Source: Deltaproteobacteria bacterium (lineage in GTDB: Bacteria; Desulfobacterota; Desulfuromonadia; Desulfuromonadales; BM103). Taken from it: DNA of 64,000 nt. A model generated the notes under the pieces. It ran no database searches and was not told the DNA's origin. It saw only the letters and a list, made by a program, of their open reading frames with translations. The translations under genes and the position numbers were made by a program. This document shows, in pieces, positions 17,801 to 27,495 of this stretch; the stretch's first letter is position 1, and every line of letters starts with the position of its first letter. Where the stretch lies: contig VAUL01000002.1 of the NCBI GenBank assembly GCA_005774545.1, positions 124,001-188,000 on the forward strand, written 5' to 3'.

Positions 17801-20083
17801 GTCGCCGACAGCGGCTTCGGCGGGGCTGGGGCCGGCGTGGACCTGTTCCTGGCCCCCCTGACGTCGCCGGTCGAGCGGTCGGCTCCGACTGTGGCGATCA
17901 CCACCTTCCGGTCCCCGGCCCGCGAGTGCTTCCAACTGGTCGGCGGCACCGCCTCGCCCGGGGCGACTGTCACCGCCCGCCTGTCGGCCCCGGCCGGTTC
18001 GCCGCCTGTCGTCGTGCCGGTCATGCGGCATGCCGACGGTAGTTGGCTGGCTGCAGTGGCTGGCCTGGCGATCAATGCCGACAACGTCCTGACCGTCTGC
18101 GCCGCAGATGGTGCCGGCAAGTTCTGCCAAGGCGAGACGATCACCGTCGATGCGGTGCCGCCGCTGCTGGAGGTCGACCCGGTGGTCTCGCCGACGTTCC
18201 TGGGCGGGCAGACGATCACCGGTCGGGTCGAACAGGGCGCGGCGTTGCGGCTGGCGGGGGCGCCTGCGCCGATCCCTTCAAACGGCGGGGCCTGGAGTCA
18301 GGCTGTCGAACTGCTGCAGGTCGGAAGCAACACGTTCACATTCACGGCCGTCGATGCCGCCGGCAACGCCACGCTCCGGTCGGTTGCCATCGACCGCACC
18401 GTCCCGCCGCCGCCCGTTCTTGCCGTCGATCCGGCGGTGATGACGGCAGACGATGCGGTCGACACGGTGCTGACCGTCAACGGCATCGAACCGCCGGGCT
18501 CGACGGTTGTTGTGACACAGGTTCTCGATCTTGACCGCAACGGATTGGCCGATGGCGGCGAACCGGTGGTGCGCCGCTTCGCCGTTGCCGACGGGCGCTC
18601 GGCCGACAATCCGGACCTTCCGGCGGATGCCGACGCCAGGGTCGACGGCAGGGTTGCCGTGGTGCTCAACGGCCGGTTCGTTAATGACCGCTATCACGCG
18701 CCGGGCGAATACGTCTTCACGGCGACGACGGCGGGGGGGAGCGACGGGGAGCGCTTCTGCGTCCTTCCGGTTGCGCGTCCGCAAAGCCTTTCCGGTGTGG
18801 TTCGCGACGACCGGGGGGTGCCCGTCGGCGGGGCGCTGGTGGAATTGCGCGACCCATGGGAGCGCAGCTTCGGATTTGCCACGACCGACGCGGACGGGCG
18901 CTACCGGTTCGCCGTCGGAGCGCCAGGCGACTATCAGCCTGTTGCCACGGCTCCCGGATACCTCTTCGACCGGACGTCATCGCCTGCAGTAGGGGTCGCC
19001 GCCGGTGCCGCGGTCGTGCGCGATCTGGCTCTGACCACCGGTTTCCGGCGTGTTTCGGGGCGGGTGAACGATGCGGCGTCTGCCGTTGGTCTGGCCGGGG
19101 TCATGGTCCGTGCGGCCGGCGAACGTTTTCTCGCCGGGGCGCTGACCTCCGCCTATGGCTCCTACGAGTTGTTGCTGGCTGACGGAACGTATCAGCTTTT
19201 CGTGGAGACGCGGCCGGGCGACGGGCTGGCAAGTCACGGCTATGCGGGGTCGCGACTGCCGCAGCGGAGTATTGACGTCGCTACCGACCTTGCCGGCTGC
19301 GATCTTTCGGTCGATGCAACGGCAGCCTTCGCGTGCGGTATGGTAACGACCGCTGCCGGCTTCCCGGCGCCAGGGGTTCCCGTGCAGGCCGTTGCCCGCG
19401 ACGGTTCGGAGCGCTTTGCCGAAGCCGGCAGCGGGGCCTCCGGGCGCTACTGCCTGGCCCTGGCGTCCCCGGGGCCCTGGAGCCTCGAACTGTCCGGAAC
19501 GCGGGCCGCTGGCGCCGGGGTGATCGGCACGACGGCAACGCCGGCCGCGCCCGCCTTGACCGTGTACCCTGTCGATGCCGGTGTCTTCGGCACGGTGCGT
19601 GATGACACCGGGCTGACGGTTGCCAATGTTGCGGTGGTCGCCACCCATCCGACCGGTGCGGTGACCACGGTCAGGACGGATGGCCAGGGGCGGTATCTGC
19701 TGGGGCTGTCCACCGAGCCGGCAGGAAATTGGAGCCTTTCCATCGCTGCCGAAGCGGCCGGTTACGCGCCTGTGACTCCCGTTCCGGTTACGGCGGTTTC
19801 AGGAAAGACGCAGGCCATTGACTTTCCTCTGGTGAAGCCGAGACCGGCCAACACCATTATGGTCTCCAGGGCCGAATACGATGCCCGCAAAAAGATGCTG
19901 TACGTGGACGCCAGCAGCAGCTACGATCAGGCACAACTTCAGGTCGAAGGACACGGGCCGATGACCTTCTCGCGCCTCTCCAGGGGGAGGTATTACTGGA
20001 CTTTCGCGCGAAGCCTTGCCGTCAGGCCGGCGGCAGTGACGGTGTCGGGGCCGGAAGGAGCCGTGGCGGCCACGGTGCGCTAG
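11831..20083 (+). CDS. Giant secreted multidomain protein: metallopeptidase-like, alpha/alpha toroid, CARDB, Calx-beta, Ig, propeller
   Basis: 2750 residues with SD AGGAGGG and a signal peptide (about 34 residues, ending PARA). Approximate domain order: zinc-metallopeptidase-like region (35-370) with H170-E-L-L-H174-RWGAYL-H181; toroid repeats (385-635) with recurring GxDWLxxxQxxDGxW and TAAALHAL motifs as in squalene cyclase/prenyltransferase or complement-type TED folds; CARDB (635-750); Calx-beta (753-860, ending FAPGETVGTILLTVLDD); three Ig-like repeats (863-1100); a propeller of SBBP-like blades with GNIYVxG motifs (1105-1453); Ig (1455-1623); a second propeller (1630-2013); Ig-like (2017-2310); and four carboxypeptidase-regulatory-like folds (2317-2673). 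A 75-residue C-terminal beta domain completes it. There is no LPXTG, PEP-CTERM or autotransporter barrel. It is likely exported via Sec and displayed or released; substrate unknown. Confidence 0.85.
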   Translation: MLRRLPRHGVSRLFFAAILIAFLLAMPGMFPARAATSFEAHPLGDFDDIAVIEVSGNFDAVDAYGRPNLEPRRVLAREFYRSHGDDYDFLVIFTNFDVRMPSPQALAFFAPAKNDVQGIGLSLYDLTQTYSPDGAPLTRLEGTIDMGSLAGQVLEPADPEFDDTLRTLTHELLHRWGAYLHFLDGGDRSGALLGRDGAHWSFLLDSGGSTLYGNRWRDNGDGTFTSLPPAEGRAGESIGRIFSPLELYLMGLIGKERVPPLRLIEAPGLDPTQLPQAGITIPGTLRPVTIDEIIAAEGERVPAAGDARKAFRMAFIYAVVPGSWSAEDPRARGELAAIGRLRAEWEKRFSILTDGAGMMSTRLADDIPAAVNPSLSVAPSLPAASPDVGRGIDWLVSTQAPDGAWRAPGGTVVRDTAAAVRALRLFPDGLTAAARGLDWLKSARPENNDDLARVLLAGDAAAAGTLKALQNADGGWGSAAGFFSASLDTALALHALGSSPGAGAVFSPAIDWLHAAQAPEGGWGAAPAGSMVLPTAEALSALNGFRRDYPLEPVISDGLDWLASQRNADGGFGVGTSTVGETAAALHALKAAGGAPAATDGATDWLLARQSGDGSWNGSVFQTAAAVEALHAGLIAPDLAVTAADIACLPATVATLPAEVSVTVALRNLGRSDVPRADLSLYDGDPAFGRLLGMQSVAVAGPGNSSVSFPLTVEAAGLHELHVVVDGENLVAEANEWNNAARQILPAALSPPPVGFASDASMPAEASGAVPVVVRLDYPWPEPISVGYTIKAGTALPALDYLPESGRLDFAPGETVGTILLTVLDDRVAEHDETVLIELAAPTRGDLAIASHLLTIRDDEAPALVVSSPSAGAVGVDRPRLLYTTTGRTLSVKVDGMPVAKSSGDLLDRLSDGPHLVEVAAINSFGVTTTAEVAFIVDTALPVVTLRAPLPGAVTGPVSRLDYVVTSAARVEVRLDGAPIAGAAGTMLGPLTDGSHTLTVDAWNAVGTKSSTRAVFQVDARPPGVEILSPSNGYTRQSRPVVSWHSDEAGQTTVWLDGVETAAASGAAAGPLSDGVHHLRVAVTDAVGNTGAAQVSFAVSTGAEPPCRVTAGWPREIAGSYGGMAVDRAGNAYLLARKAAREFDIVKFDPAGNELWRVTRSSYFNIWGGNWVDIEPQGLAVDSHGNIYVVGWGYYVSRYYSVLARYDANGTPLNHVLLDTGMLYGNVRIQSVHIDDSDQVYIAGDTDNDLFGPVRSDPATMFVAKYDSQFRWLHGKCYGKPGDPGSFRFVSRDAMTVDASGQVLITGVSGDGRLLVWKLAADLNRTGVEASGDYGTNGADVASDPFGNIYVAGGGPDGGSVWKFAADGRLIAARAGDPSGCVASVAVDRSGGVMVLDCAGNVARLDEDLNEIWSAPTDARLASKLEVTVDGALYLAGGDFAEGNTVIAGLADPRRSGFAFDQPVFYANGAVVVLSGRVDPDGKVVLAEGAGTLVDYRYEEDARRWQMAVTGLAEGETRLHVTVTGSDGLELTYATRVVVDTQPPRVVITAPVDGSAWVERPLLSYEADDGDVRVYVNGNESRKRTGSRLDSLRSGSNRIRVEAVDRAGNVGFAEAMITATAAAVGDNPFELGQVQRSGMAGDQLLVDAGTDAAGNLYLLGNTPRLVSGYADGTRDLLVAKYNPAGALVATWRFGDDADDDGAALVVTAAGGFVIASNVSRYSQQAGMVVDAVAVAAYDAGGTLLWRDELDSGAVDRLDGLAIDAAGNLYAAGTTWGRLNNKRYGGSGDGFLLKYTPQGSRVWTVLSNEPTGDTLRDVKVAGDGFLYATGRVSDAGEMSLVKFDLNGARQWQQSYRLAGHGLVGRTLEVGPDGSIYVLSDTGCTEHYLITKHDRQGAVVREALESAPSLQGLDLAIDAASDVYVTGWSDDPDGRGWALDDNRSFGDEDIFVAKHAGGDLLRRWTRQFGDAVSQQGGVLIFSRLTGRGYLAGVADSGFGGAGAGVDLFLAPLTSPVERSAPTVAITTFRSPARECFQLVGGTASPGATVTARLSAPAGSPPVVVPVMRHADGSWLAAVAGLAINADNVLTVCAADGAGKFCQGETITVDAVPPLLEVDPVVSPTFLGGQTITGRVEQGAALRLAGAPAPIPSNGGAWSQAVELLQVGSNTFTFTAVDAAGNATLRSVAIDRTVPPPPVLAVDPAVMTADDAVDTVLTVNGIEPPGSTVVVTQVLDLDRNGLADGGEPVVRRFAVADGRSADNPDLPADADARVDGRVAVVLNGRFVNDRYHAPGEYVFTATTAGGSDGERFCVLPVARPQSLSGVVRDDRGVPVGGALVELRDPWERSFGFATTDADGRYRFAVGAPGDYQPVATAPGYLFDRTSSPAVGVAAGAAVVRDLALTTGFRRVSGRVNDAASAVGLAGVMVRAAGERFLAGALTSAYGSYELLLADGTYQLFVETRPGDGLASHGYAGSRLPQRSIDVATDLAGCDLSVDATAAFACGMVTTAAGFPAPGVPVQAVARDGSERFAEAGSGASGRYCLALASPGPWSLELSGTRAAGAGVIGTTATPAAPALTVYPVDAGVFGTVRDDTGLTVANVAVVATHPTGAVTTVRTDGQGRYLLGLSTEPAGNWSLSIAAEAAGYAPVTPVPVTAVSGKTQAIDFPLVKPRPANTIMVSRAEYDARKKMLYVDASSSYDQAQLQVEGHGPMTFSRLSRGRYYWTFARSLAVRPAAVTVSGPEGAVAATVR

Positions 20084-20087
20084 GACC

Positions 20088-20105
20088 GTCCGGCGGCTGC
20101 CGGAC
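20088..20105 (+). terminator. Short GC hairpin after the giant gene
   Basis: GTCCGGC/GCCGGAC stem with loop GGCT, five bases after the stop. There is no T-run, so termination is only possible. Confidence 0.35.
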
Positions 20106-20203
20106 CCAGCGGAGAACCGGGAGGCTGCAATGTCGTTTTGAGGAAGCGAGCAGGGGGCTTTTGGGGGAAGTGGCGGAATTTCTCGTTATCAGGAAAATAA
20201 CGG

Positions 20204-20232
20204 TTGCATTTCCCCGTTTTTCCGGTTATATT
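20204..20232 (+). promoter_or_regulatory. Promoter of the cold-shock gene
   Basis: TTGCAT and TATATT separated by 17 bases, with an A-rich stretch upstream. The start would be near 20239, giving a leader of about 158 bases. Confidence 0.6.
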
Positions 20233-20303
20233 GAGAAATCTGAGAAAGTTTGTGTGGATTTTTGTTGCCTGTAGTTGACGTAGTGTCACTAGACGAACAA
20301 AAC

Positions 20304-20339
20304 GCGCAGACCCTGCTTGGGTGTGCGTTTTTTTCTTTT
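20304..20339 (+). terminator. Terminator-like hairpin inside the cold-shock leader
   Basis: The 3' arm GGGTGTGCGT (20319-20328) pairs with the 5' arm at 20304-20313 with one mismatch and one G-U pair. The loop is TGCTT. Seven T, one C and four T follow at once. It lies between the predicted promoter and the csp start, so it would attenuate csp or end a small RNA. Confidence 0.6.
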
Positions 20340-20368
20340 GGGCGATTAAGGATTTGCACAGCATAACA

Positions 20369-20384
20369 TGTCCCCGCGGGGACA
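20369..20384 (+). promoter_or_regulatory. Perfect hairpin next to the csp ribosome binding site
   Basis: TGTCCCCGCGGGGACA is a perfect 16-base palindrome ending directly before GGGAG, the likely SD (ATG at 20397). It could modulate ribosome access with temperature. Confidence 0.5.
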
Positions 20385-20396
20385 GGGAGTAAGACA

Positions 20397-20597
20397 ATGG
20401 CTGAAGGTACTGTCAAGTGGTTCAACGATGCAAAAGGGTTCGGCTTCATCCAGCAGGATAACGGCGACGATGTGTTCGTGCACTTCTCCGCCATCCAGGG
20501 GAACGGCTTCAAGTCCCTGGCCGAAGGCGCCCGCGTCAGCTTCGACGTGGTGCAGGGTCAGAAGGGCCTGCAGTCGGCCAACGTGCGCGTGATCTGA
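20397..20597 (+). CDS. Cold-shock protein (CspA family)
   Basis: 66 residues, the standard family length, forming a single OB-fold cold-shock domain. The nucleic-acid binding motifs RNP1 (KGFGFI) and RNP2 (DVFVHF) and the N-terminal GTVKWFN signature are intact. These proteins bind single-stranded RNA/DNA and melt RNA secondary structure in the cytoplasm. It is monocistronic, with its own promoter, long leader and downstream palindrome. The leader resembles autoregulated cold-shock leaders, but whether this copy is cold-induced or constitutive cannot be read from sequence. Confidence 0.97.
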   Translation: MAEGTVKWFNDAKGFGFIQQDNGDDVFVHFSAIQGNGFKSLAEGARVSFDVVQGQKGLQSANVRVI

Positions 20598-20615
20598 TCG
20601 TTTGCATCCGGCATC

Positions 20616-20659
20616 ACGGCAAGGGCCCCTGTGACGATCGTCACAGGGGCCCTTGCCGT
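20616..20659. terminator. Bidirectional terminator between csp and the SDR gene
   Basis: A perfect 44-base palindrome (22 pairs) begins ACGGCAAGGGCCCC and is centred on GACGATCGTC. It lies between convergent genes. The flanking T-runs are short. Confidence 0.65.
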
Positions 20660-20700
20660 ATCAGGCTCAGGAAAGGCGCTGGCCGGCCGCGCGCGGAGGA

Positions 20701-21456
20701 TCACGGCGTCGGGGCGTCGTTGCGGCGATGCACCGCCAGGTGCCCCCAGGACTGGTCGATCGACATGACCTCCAGGGCATTGACGTTGACGTGTCCCGGG
20801 AGATTGGTCACGAAGTAGACGATCTCGGCGATATCCTCGGCCTGGAGTGCCGCGGCGCCGGCGTAGACGAGCCCGGCCCGCTCGGCATCGCCTTTGAAGC
20901 GGACCGCGGAGAACTCGGTCTGCGCCATCCCCGGCGCCAGGTAGGAGACCCGTACCCGCGTACCGAGCAGGTCGGCGCGCAGGTTGCGGGAGAACTGCTC
21001 GACAAAGGCTTTGGTCGCGCCATAGACGTTGCCGCCCGGATAGGGCCAGCTACCGGCGGTCGAGCCGATGTTCACGACGTGTCCGCGGTTGCGCGCCACC
21101 ATCCCCGGCAGGACCGCGCGGGTGCAGTACATCACCCCCTTGACGTTGGTGTCGACCATCGTCTCCCAGTCTTGCGGATCGGTGGCCCAAGCCGGTTCCA
21201 GTCCCAGCGCCAGCCCGGCGTTGTTGAGCAGGACGTCGGGTTCCAGGCTGCCGAGCGCTTCCGAAACGGCTTCCCGGTGGCGCACGTCCAGCGCCAGGAT
21301 CGAGGTGGTTGTCGCCCTCAGTTCCTCCTGCAAAAGTTTCAGCCGGTCGATGCGCCGGCCGGTCAGGATCAGTTGCCAGCCCCCTTGGGCAAAGCGTCGA
21401 GCCGCCGCAGTGCCGAATCCGGATGATGCGCCGGTGATCAGGATGGTTTTTCTCAT
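20701..21456 (-). CDS. SDR-family oxidoreductase, YdfG-like
   Basis: 251 residues. Cofactor motif TGASSGFG at residues 8-15, NNAG near 78-81, catalytic serine in NIGSTAG and YGATK as the Tyr-Lys pair: a classical short-chain dehydrogenase. The C-terminal pattern NALEVMSIDQSWG is close to that of the YdfG group (NADP-dependent 3-hydroxy acid / L-allo-threonine dehydrogenase), so that is the best guess. The start has SD AAGGAG six bases upstream. It follows the MFS gene by 13 bases and is the last gene of the minus-strand group from 23352. Confidence 0.9.
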   Translation of the reverse strand: MRKTILITGASSGFGTAAARRFAQGGWQLILTGRRIDRLKLLQEELRATTTSILALDVRHREAVSEALGSLEPDVLLNNAGLALGLEPAWATDPQDWETMVDTNVKGVMYCTRAVLPGMVARNRGHVVNIGSTAGSWPYPGGNVYGATKAFVEQFSRNLRADLLGTRVRVSYLAPGMAQTEFSAVRFKGDAERAGLVYAGAAALQAEDIAEIVYFVTNLPGHVNVNALEVMSIDQSWGHLAVHRRNDAPTP

Positions 21457-21469
21457 GCCGGACTCCTTG

Positions 21470-22843
21470 TCATGAGGGTTTCAGCCGCCCCGCCGAGCAG
21501 GCGATGCCGATGCCGCACAGCACGCAGAAGATCAGCAGCGCCAGGCGCATGCTGTGCAGGAATTGCGGCTGGGTATCGGGGGTGACCGGGTGGCCGGCCA
21601 TCAGCATGGAGAGGATGACGGTGATGATGCTCATGCTGGTCATCATCCCCAGGGTGCGCATGCTCGAGTTGAGTCCCGACGCCACCCCCAGGTAGCGCGG
21701 CGGTACGCTCCCCATGATAACGCTGACGTTCGGAGAGGAGAAAAGGGCGAAGCCGGTGCCGAGCAGCGCGAGCATGGCCATGACCAGCGCCAGCGGCGTG
21801 CCGGGGGCGAGGGTCGCAGCGACGGCCAGGCCGACCGCGCAGATGGTCATGCCGACGGTTGCGATCTTTGCCGCCGGGTAGCGGTCGGCCAGGCGGCCGC
21901 AGAAGGGCGAAAGGGTCGCCTGCACGACCGGCTGGATGATCAGGATCGTTCCGGCCTCGCGGGCGCTCAGTCCCTTGACGTACTGCAGGTACAGACTGAG
22001 GAAGAAGGTGACGCCGAAGGTTGCGGCGTAGTTGAACAGGGCGGCCAGGTTGGAAAAGGCGAAGACCCGGTTGCCGCGCAGCAGGGCGATATTGAGAATC
22101 GGGTAGGGGGTGCGCGCTTCGACGGCGAGAAACAGGGCAAGGCCGAGCAGGCCGGCCGCAAGCAGCCCCCAGGCCCATCCGCCCGCGTCGAGGTTGGCCG
22201 CCCCGGCGGTCAGCAGGGTCAGGGCCGTCGCGTAGAGCAGGCTCCCCCGCCAGTCGAACGGTTCCCCTCTGGCATCAGCCCATTCATCGCGCAGTCGGGC
22301 CAGGGTGACCAGGAACGTGGCGCTGCCGAGCGGGACGCACAGGTAGAATATCCAGCGCCAGCCCAACGCCGTAACCAGCAGCCCGCCGAGAAACGGGCCG
22401 CAGGAGATCCCCGCATAGACGCTGGCGATGGCGATCCCCAACGCCCTGCCGCGTTCCTCCGGGGGGAAGACCGAGGCCACCATGGCAAGTGTGGTGGCCA
22501 TGACCATGGCGCCGCCCATCCCCTGCAGGAAACGCAGGACCAGCAGCGATTCGATCGACCAGGCCTGTGAGATCATCCCGCCGGCCAGGGTAAACAGGAC
22601 GATGCCGTACTGAAAGACCCGGCGCCGCCCGTAAATGTCGCCGAGTCGCCCCATCGCCAGCAGGAAGATCGAAGCCGACAGCACGTAGGTCGTCTCGATC
22701 AACCCCAACTGCAGGGCGGTGGCGGAAAACTCCCGGCCAATGGCGGGGAGCGCCACGCCGACAGCGGACATCATGAACGGCATCAGGAAGTGCGCGGAGC
22801 AGACGACCAGCAGCGTGGCGGAGCGGGAATCCCGGCAGGACAT
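21470..22843 (-). CDS. MFS drug exporter, DHA2/EmrB-like
   Basis: 457 residues and strongly hydrophobic throughout. Conserved MFS motifs are visible: GRLGDIYGRRRVF in the loop after helix 2, and a motif-C-like LGIAIASVYAGISCGPFLGGLL in helix 5. The Glu/Arg-poor core and extra helices after residue 190 fit the 14-helix DHA2 family, which exports drugs or amphiphiles by proton antiport. No clear SD is found at ATG 22843, which lies 17 bases after the RRM gene; coupling or read-through is likely. No membrane-fusion partner (EmrA) or regulator is adjacent, so the substrate is unknown. Confidence 0.88.
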   Translation of the reverse strand: MSCRDSRSATLLVVCSAHFLMPFMMSAVGVALPAIGREFSATALQLGLIETTYVLSASIFLLAMGRLGDIYGRRRVFQYGIVLFTLAGGMISQAWSIESLLVLRFLQGMGGAMVMATTLAMVASVFPPEERGRALGIAIASVYAGISCGPFLGGLLVTALGWRWIFYLCVPLGSATFLVTLARLRDEWADARGEPFDWRGSLLYATALTLLTAGAANLDAGGWAWGLLAAGLLGLALFLAVEARTPYPILNIALLRGNRVFAFSNLAALFNYAATFGVTFFLSLYLQYVKGLSAREAGTILIIQPVVQATLSPFCGRLADRYPAAKIATVGMTICAVGLAVAATLAPGTPLALVMAMLALLGTGFALFSSPNVSVIMGSVPPRYLGVASGLNSSMRTLGMMTSMSIITVILSMLMAGHPVTPDTQPQFLHSMRLALLIFCVLCGIGIACSAGRLKPS

Positions 22844-22860
22844 GGAGGCTTGAACGAAAA

Positions 22861-23187
22861 CTAACGGGACCGGTCGCTCCCGCTGCGGGGTGGGCGTCTG
22901 CCGGTCCGGGGGCTGCCGGTTCCCGGTCGGGGCTTGGGTTTCTGCGGACGGGCCGCGACCACCTGGATGGTGCGGTTGATCAGCAGGGCGTCATCCAGGG
23001 TGACGATGGCGTCCCTGGCTTCGGCCTCCGTGGCCATCTTGACGAACGCGCAGCCGGCAAACGCCCCGGTTTTGGCGTCCTTGACCATGTGGATGTAGGT
23101 TACCTTGCCGCACACCGCGAACAGTCTGCGCAGATCGTCCTCGGTGGCTTCCGGCGAGATATTCTTGACGTAAAGGTCCTTGCTCAT
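22861..23187 (-). CDS. RRM-type RNA-binding protein
   Basis: 108 residues. A single RNA recognition motif occupies residues 1-80, with RNP2 LYVKNI at residues 5-10 and RNP1 as AGCAFVKM, an aromatic-poor version of KGFGFVxM. A basic, proline-rich tail (RPQKPKPRPGTGSPRTGRR) follows and probably adds nonspecific RNA affinity. Such small RRM proteins occur in cyanobacteria and many deltaproteobacteria, and their targets are mostly unknown. The start at ATG 23187 has SD AAGGA. That SD and start sit inside an 18-base tandem duplication, described separately. Confidence 0.92.
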   Translation of the reverse strand: MSKDLYVKNISPEATEDDLRRLFAVCGKVTYIHMVKDAKTGAFAGCAFVKMATEAEARDAIVTLDDALLINRTIQVVAARPQKPKPRPGTGSPRTGRRPPRSGSDRSR

Positions 23188-23216
23188 CTACTGGTCCTTG
23201 CTCATCTACTGGTCCT
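23175..23216 (-). repeat. 18-base tandem duplication at a stop/start junction, creating a five-codon ORF
   Basis: The unit GGTCCTTGCTCATCTACT (plus strand) occurs at 23175-23192 and 23193-23210, plus a further six bases. On the minus strand each copy holds a TAG stop directly followed by ATG AGC AAG GAC. The first copy therefore forms a mini ORF, MSKDQ-stop (23205 down to 23188), between the 48-residue gene and the RRM gene. Confidence 0.9.
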
Positions 23217-23352
23217 GCTCTTCGTCCGGCCGTTCTTCCTCTTCGGTGTCGGTATGCCCGGCCAGTTTGCGTTGCCGTTTCTCTTCCTTTTTGGCCTGCC
23301 TGGCCAGTTCCTTCTGGCGCTTTTCGTAGGAATAGTTGATTTTTTTTGCCAT
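23206..23352 (-). CDS. Small, highly charged protein upstream of the RRM gene
   Basis: 48 residues from ATG 23352, with AAGGA six bases upstream; too short for most gene callers. The sequence is almost all charged: it begins MAKKINYSYEKRQKEL, continues with lysine/arginine/glutamate helix repeats and ends in an acidic tail (TEEEERPDEEQDQ). It probably forms a single long helix. Its stop codon touches the next ATG (TAGATG), so it appears coupled to the RRM gene and may work with it on RNA. No known function recognised. Confidence 0.78.
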   Translation of the reverse strand: MAKKINYSYEKRQKELARQAKKEEKRQRKLAGHTDTEEEERPDEEQDQ

Positions 23353-23437
23353 CGGCCGTCCTTGTCGGTTGGGTGTTGTCCACCTGCAACAGTACAGCTT
23401 TCACCGGTCGCGGCCAAGCAAAAGGATGCGCGTCGTC

Positions 23438-23473
23438 AAAAAAACCGGGGCCGGCACTGGCGTCCGGCCCCGG
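23438..23473 (-). terminator. Intrinsic terminator of the ferritin-like gene
   Basis: On the minus strand, a 10-pair stem CCGGGGCCGG/CCGGCCCCGG with a nine-base loop is followed by seven T. Confidence 0.88.
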
Positions 23474-23497
23474 TTGCGTGCCTGGCGATGGCGGGGC

Positions 23498-24001
23498 TCA
23501 TCCCTTGAAGGCCCGGGTCATCAGTTCGAAGTCTTCGAGCAGCGCCTGCAGGTCTTCCTCGTGTTCGACCTCCTGCTCGATGATGGTGAGGATGATGTTG
23601 TAGGTCACCGGATCCTTGTCGCGGGTCAGGTCGAGCAGTTTCTGGTAGGTGGTGATGGCGCACTGCTCCCCCTTGATGTTCTGGATCAGCAGGGTCTTGA
23701 CGAACGGGTCGTCGGGTGCGTCGTATCCGCAGTTGGTCAGTTTGAACCAGTCCTGCGGGTTGGTGACCGGAACGCCTCCCAACTGGATGATGCGGTTGGA
23801 CAGGAGCAGCGAATGGTTCAACTCCTCGGTCGCGTGCAGTTCCAGTTCGCTGATCACCGCCTCCTTCATCGGCCCTTTGCACACCTTTGCTCCAAGCCAG
23901 TACTGGTAGTAGGCCAGCCATTCGTCGGCAAAAGCCTTGCGCAGCAGTTCAACCAGTTCGTCGACGTTGAGCCCGACGATTTCGCGTCCCTTGCTTCCCA
24001 T
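23498..24001 (-). CDS. Ferritin-like diiron protein
   Basis: 167 residues, all-helical pattern. Iron-ligand candidates are E27 in DEWLAYYQYW, E60 and H63 in EELNH, and the last-helix motif EVEHEED, giving the two ExxH pairs of ferritin/bacterioferritin-like diiron centres. It resembles the Dps-like/archaeal-type bacterioferritins of anaerobes more than classical ferritin, so iron storage or peroxide detoxification are both possible. Start ATG 24001 has SD AGGAG. It is monocistronic, with its own terminator. On the minus strand a TTGACA lies at 24069-24074, but no good -10 sits at the right distance. Confidence 0.88.
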   Translation of the reverse strand: MGSKGREIVGLNVDELVELLRKAFADEWLAYYQYWLGAKVCKGPMKEAVISELELHATEELNHSLLLSNRIIQLGGVPVTNPQDWFKLTNCGYDAPDDPFVKTLLIQNIKGEQCAITTYQKLLDLTRDKDPVTYNIILTIIEQEVEHEEDLQALLEDFELMTRAFKG

Positions 24002-24164
24002 AAAACGCTCCTGATATCAAATGGTTGGTCTTGCCTGTCGATAAGGTAACTACCACGCGGTGCGCGGTTGTCAAGTCGGGGTCGAAAGGACATGGTCAGC
24101 GGATGGGGCGATAGCTGACTGTCTTTGTGTTGTCAGTGTACTCATGTGTTGCTCAAATATCGTA

Positions 24165-24193
24165 TTGCAACCGTATTGGCTTTTTGCCATATT
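24165..24193 (+). promoter_or_regulatory. Possible promoter of carB
   Basis: TTGCAA and CATATT with 17-base spacing, about 43 bases before the ATG. The rest of the gap 24002-24235 shows nothing else convincing. Confidence 0.4.
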
Positions 24194-24235
24194 TTCGGGC
24201 GTGTCTTCATTCCCAACAGAAAGACAGGAGCCGCC

Positions 24236-27442
<3,207 letters not shown>

Positions 27443-27495
27443 TGACAGTTGATTACGGCGGGCAGCCGTTCACTTTCCCTTAAGGAGCCGTAGGT

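Larger units (their letters stand above)
20239..20396 (+). ncRNA. Long 5' leader of the cold-shock gene, possibly an RNA thermosensor or sRNA
   Basis: Predicted transcript start to start codon is about 158 bases, like the leader of E. coli cspA. It holds two strong structures: a terminator-like hairpin with T-run in the middle and a perfect hairpin touching the ribosome binding site. If the first hairpin terminates, a free RNA of about 100 bases would result. The function is inferred from layout only. Confidence 0.45.

Noticed and set aside
11831-20083. Autotransporter, LPXTG or PEP-CTERM anchoring of the giant protein
   Set aside because: The C terminus has no membrane barrel, no sorting motif and no hydrophobic helix followed by basic residues.
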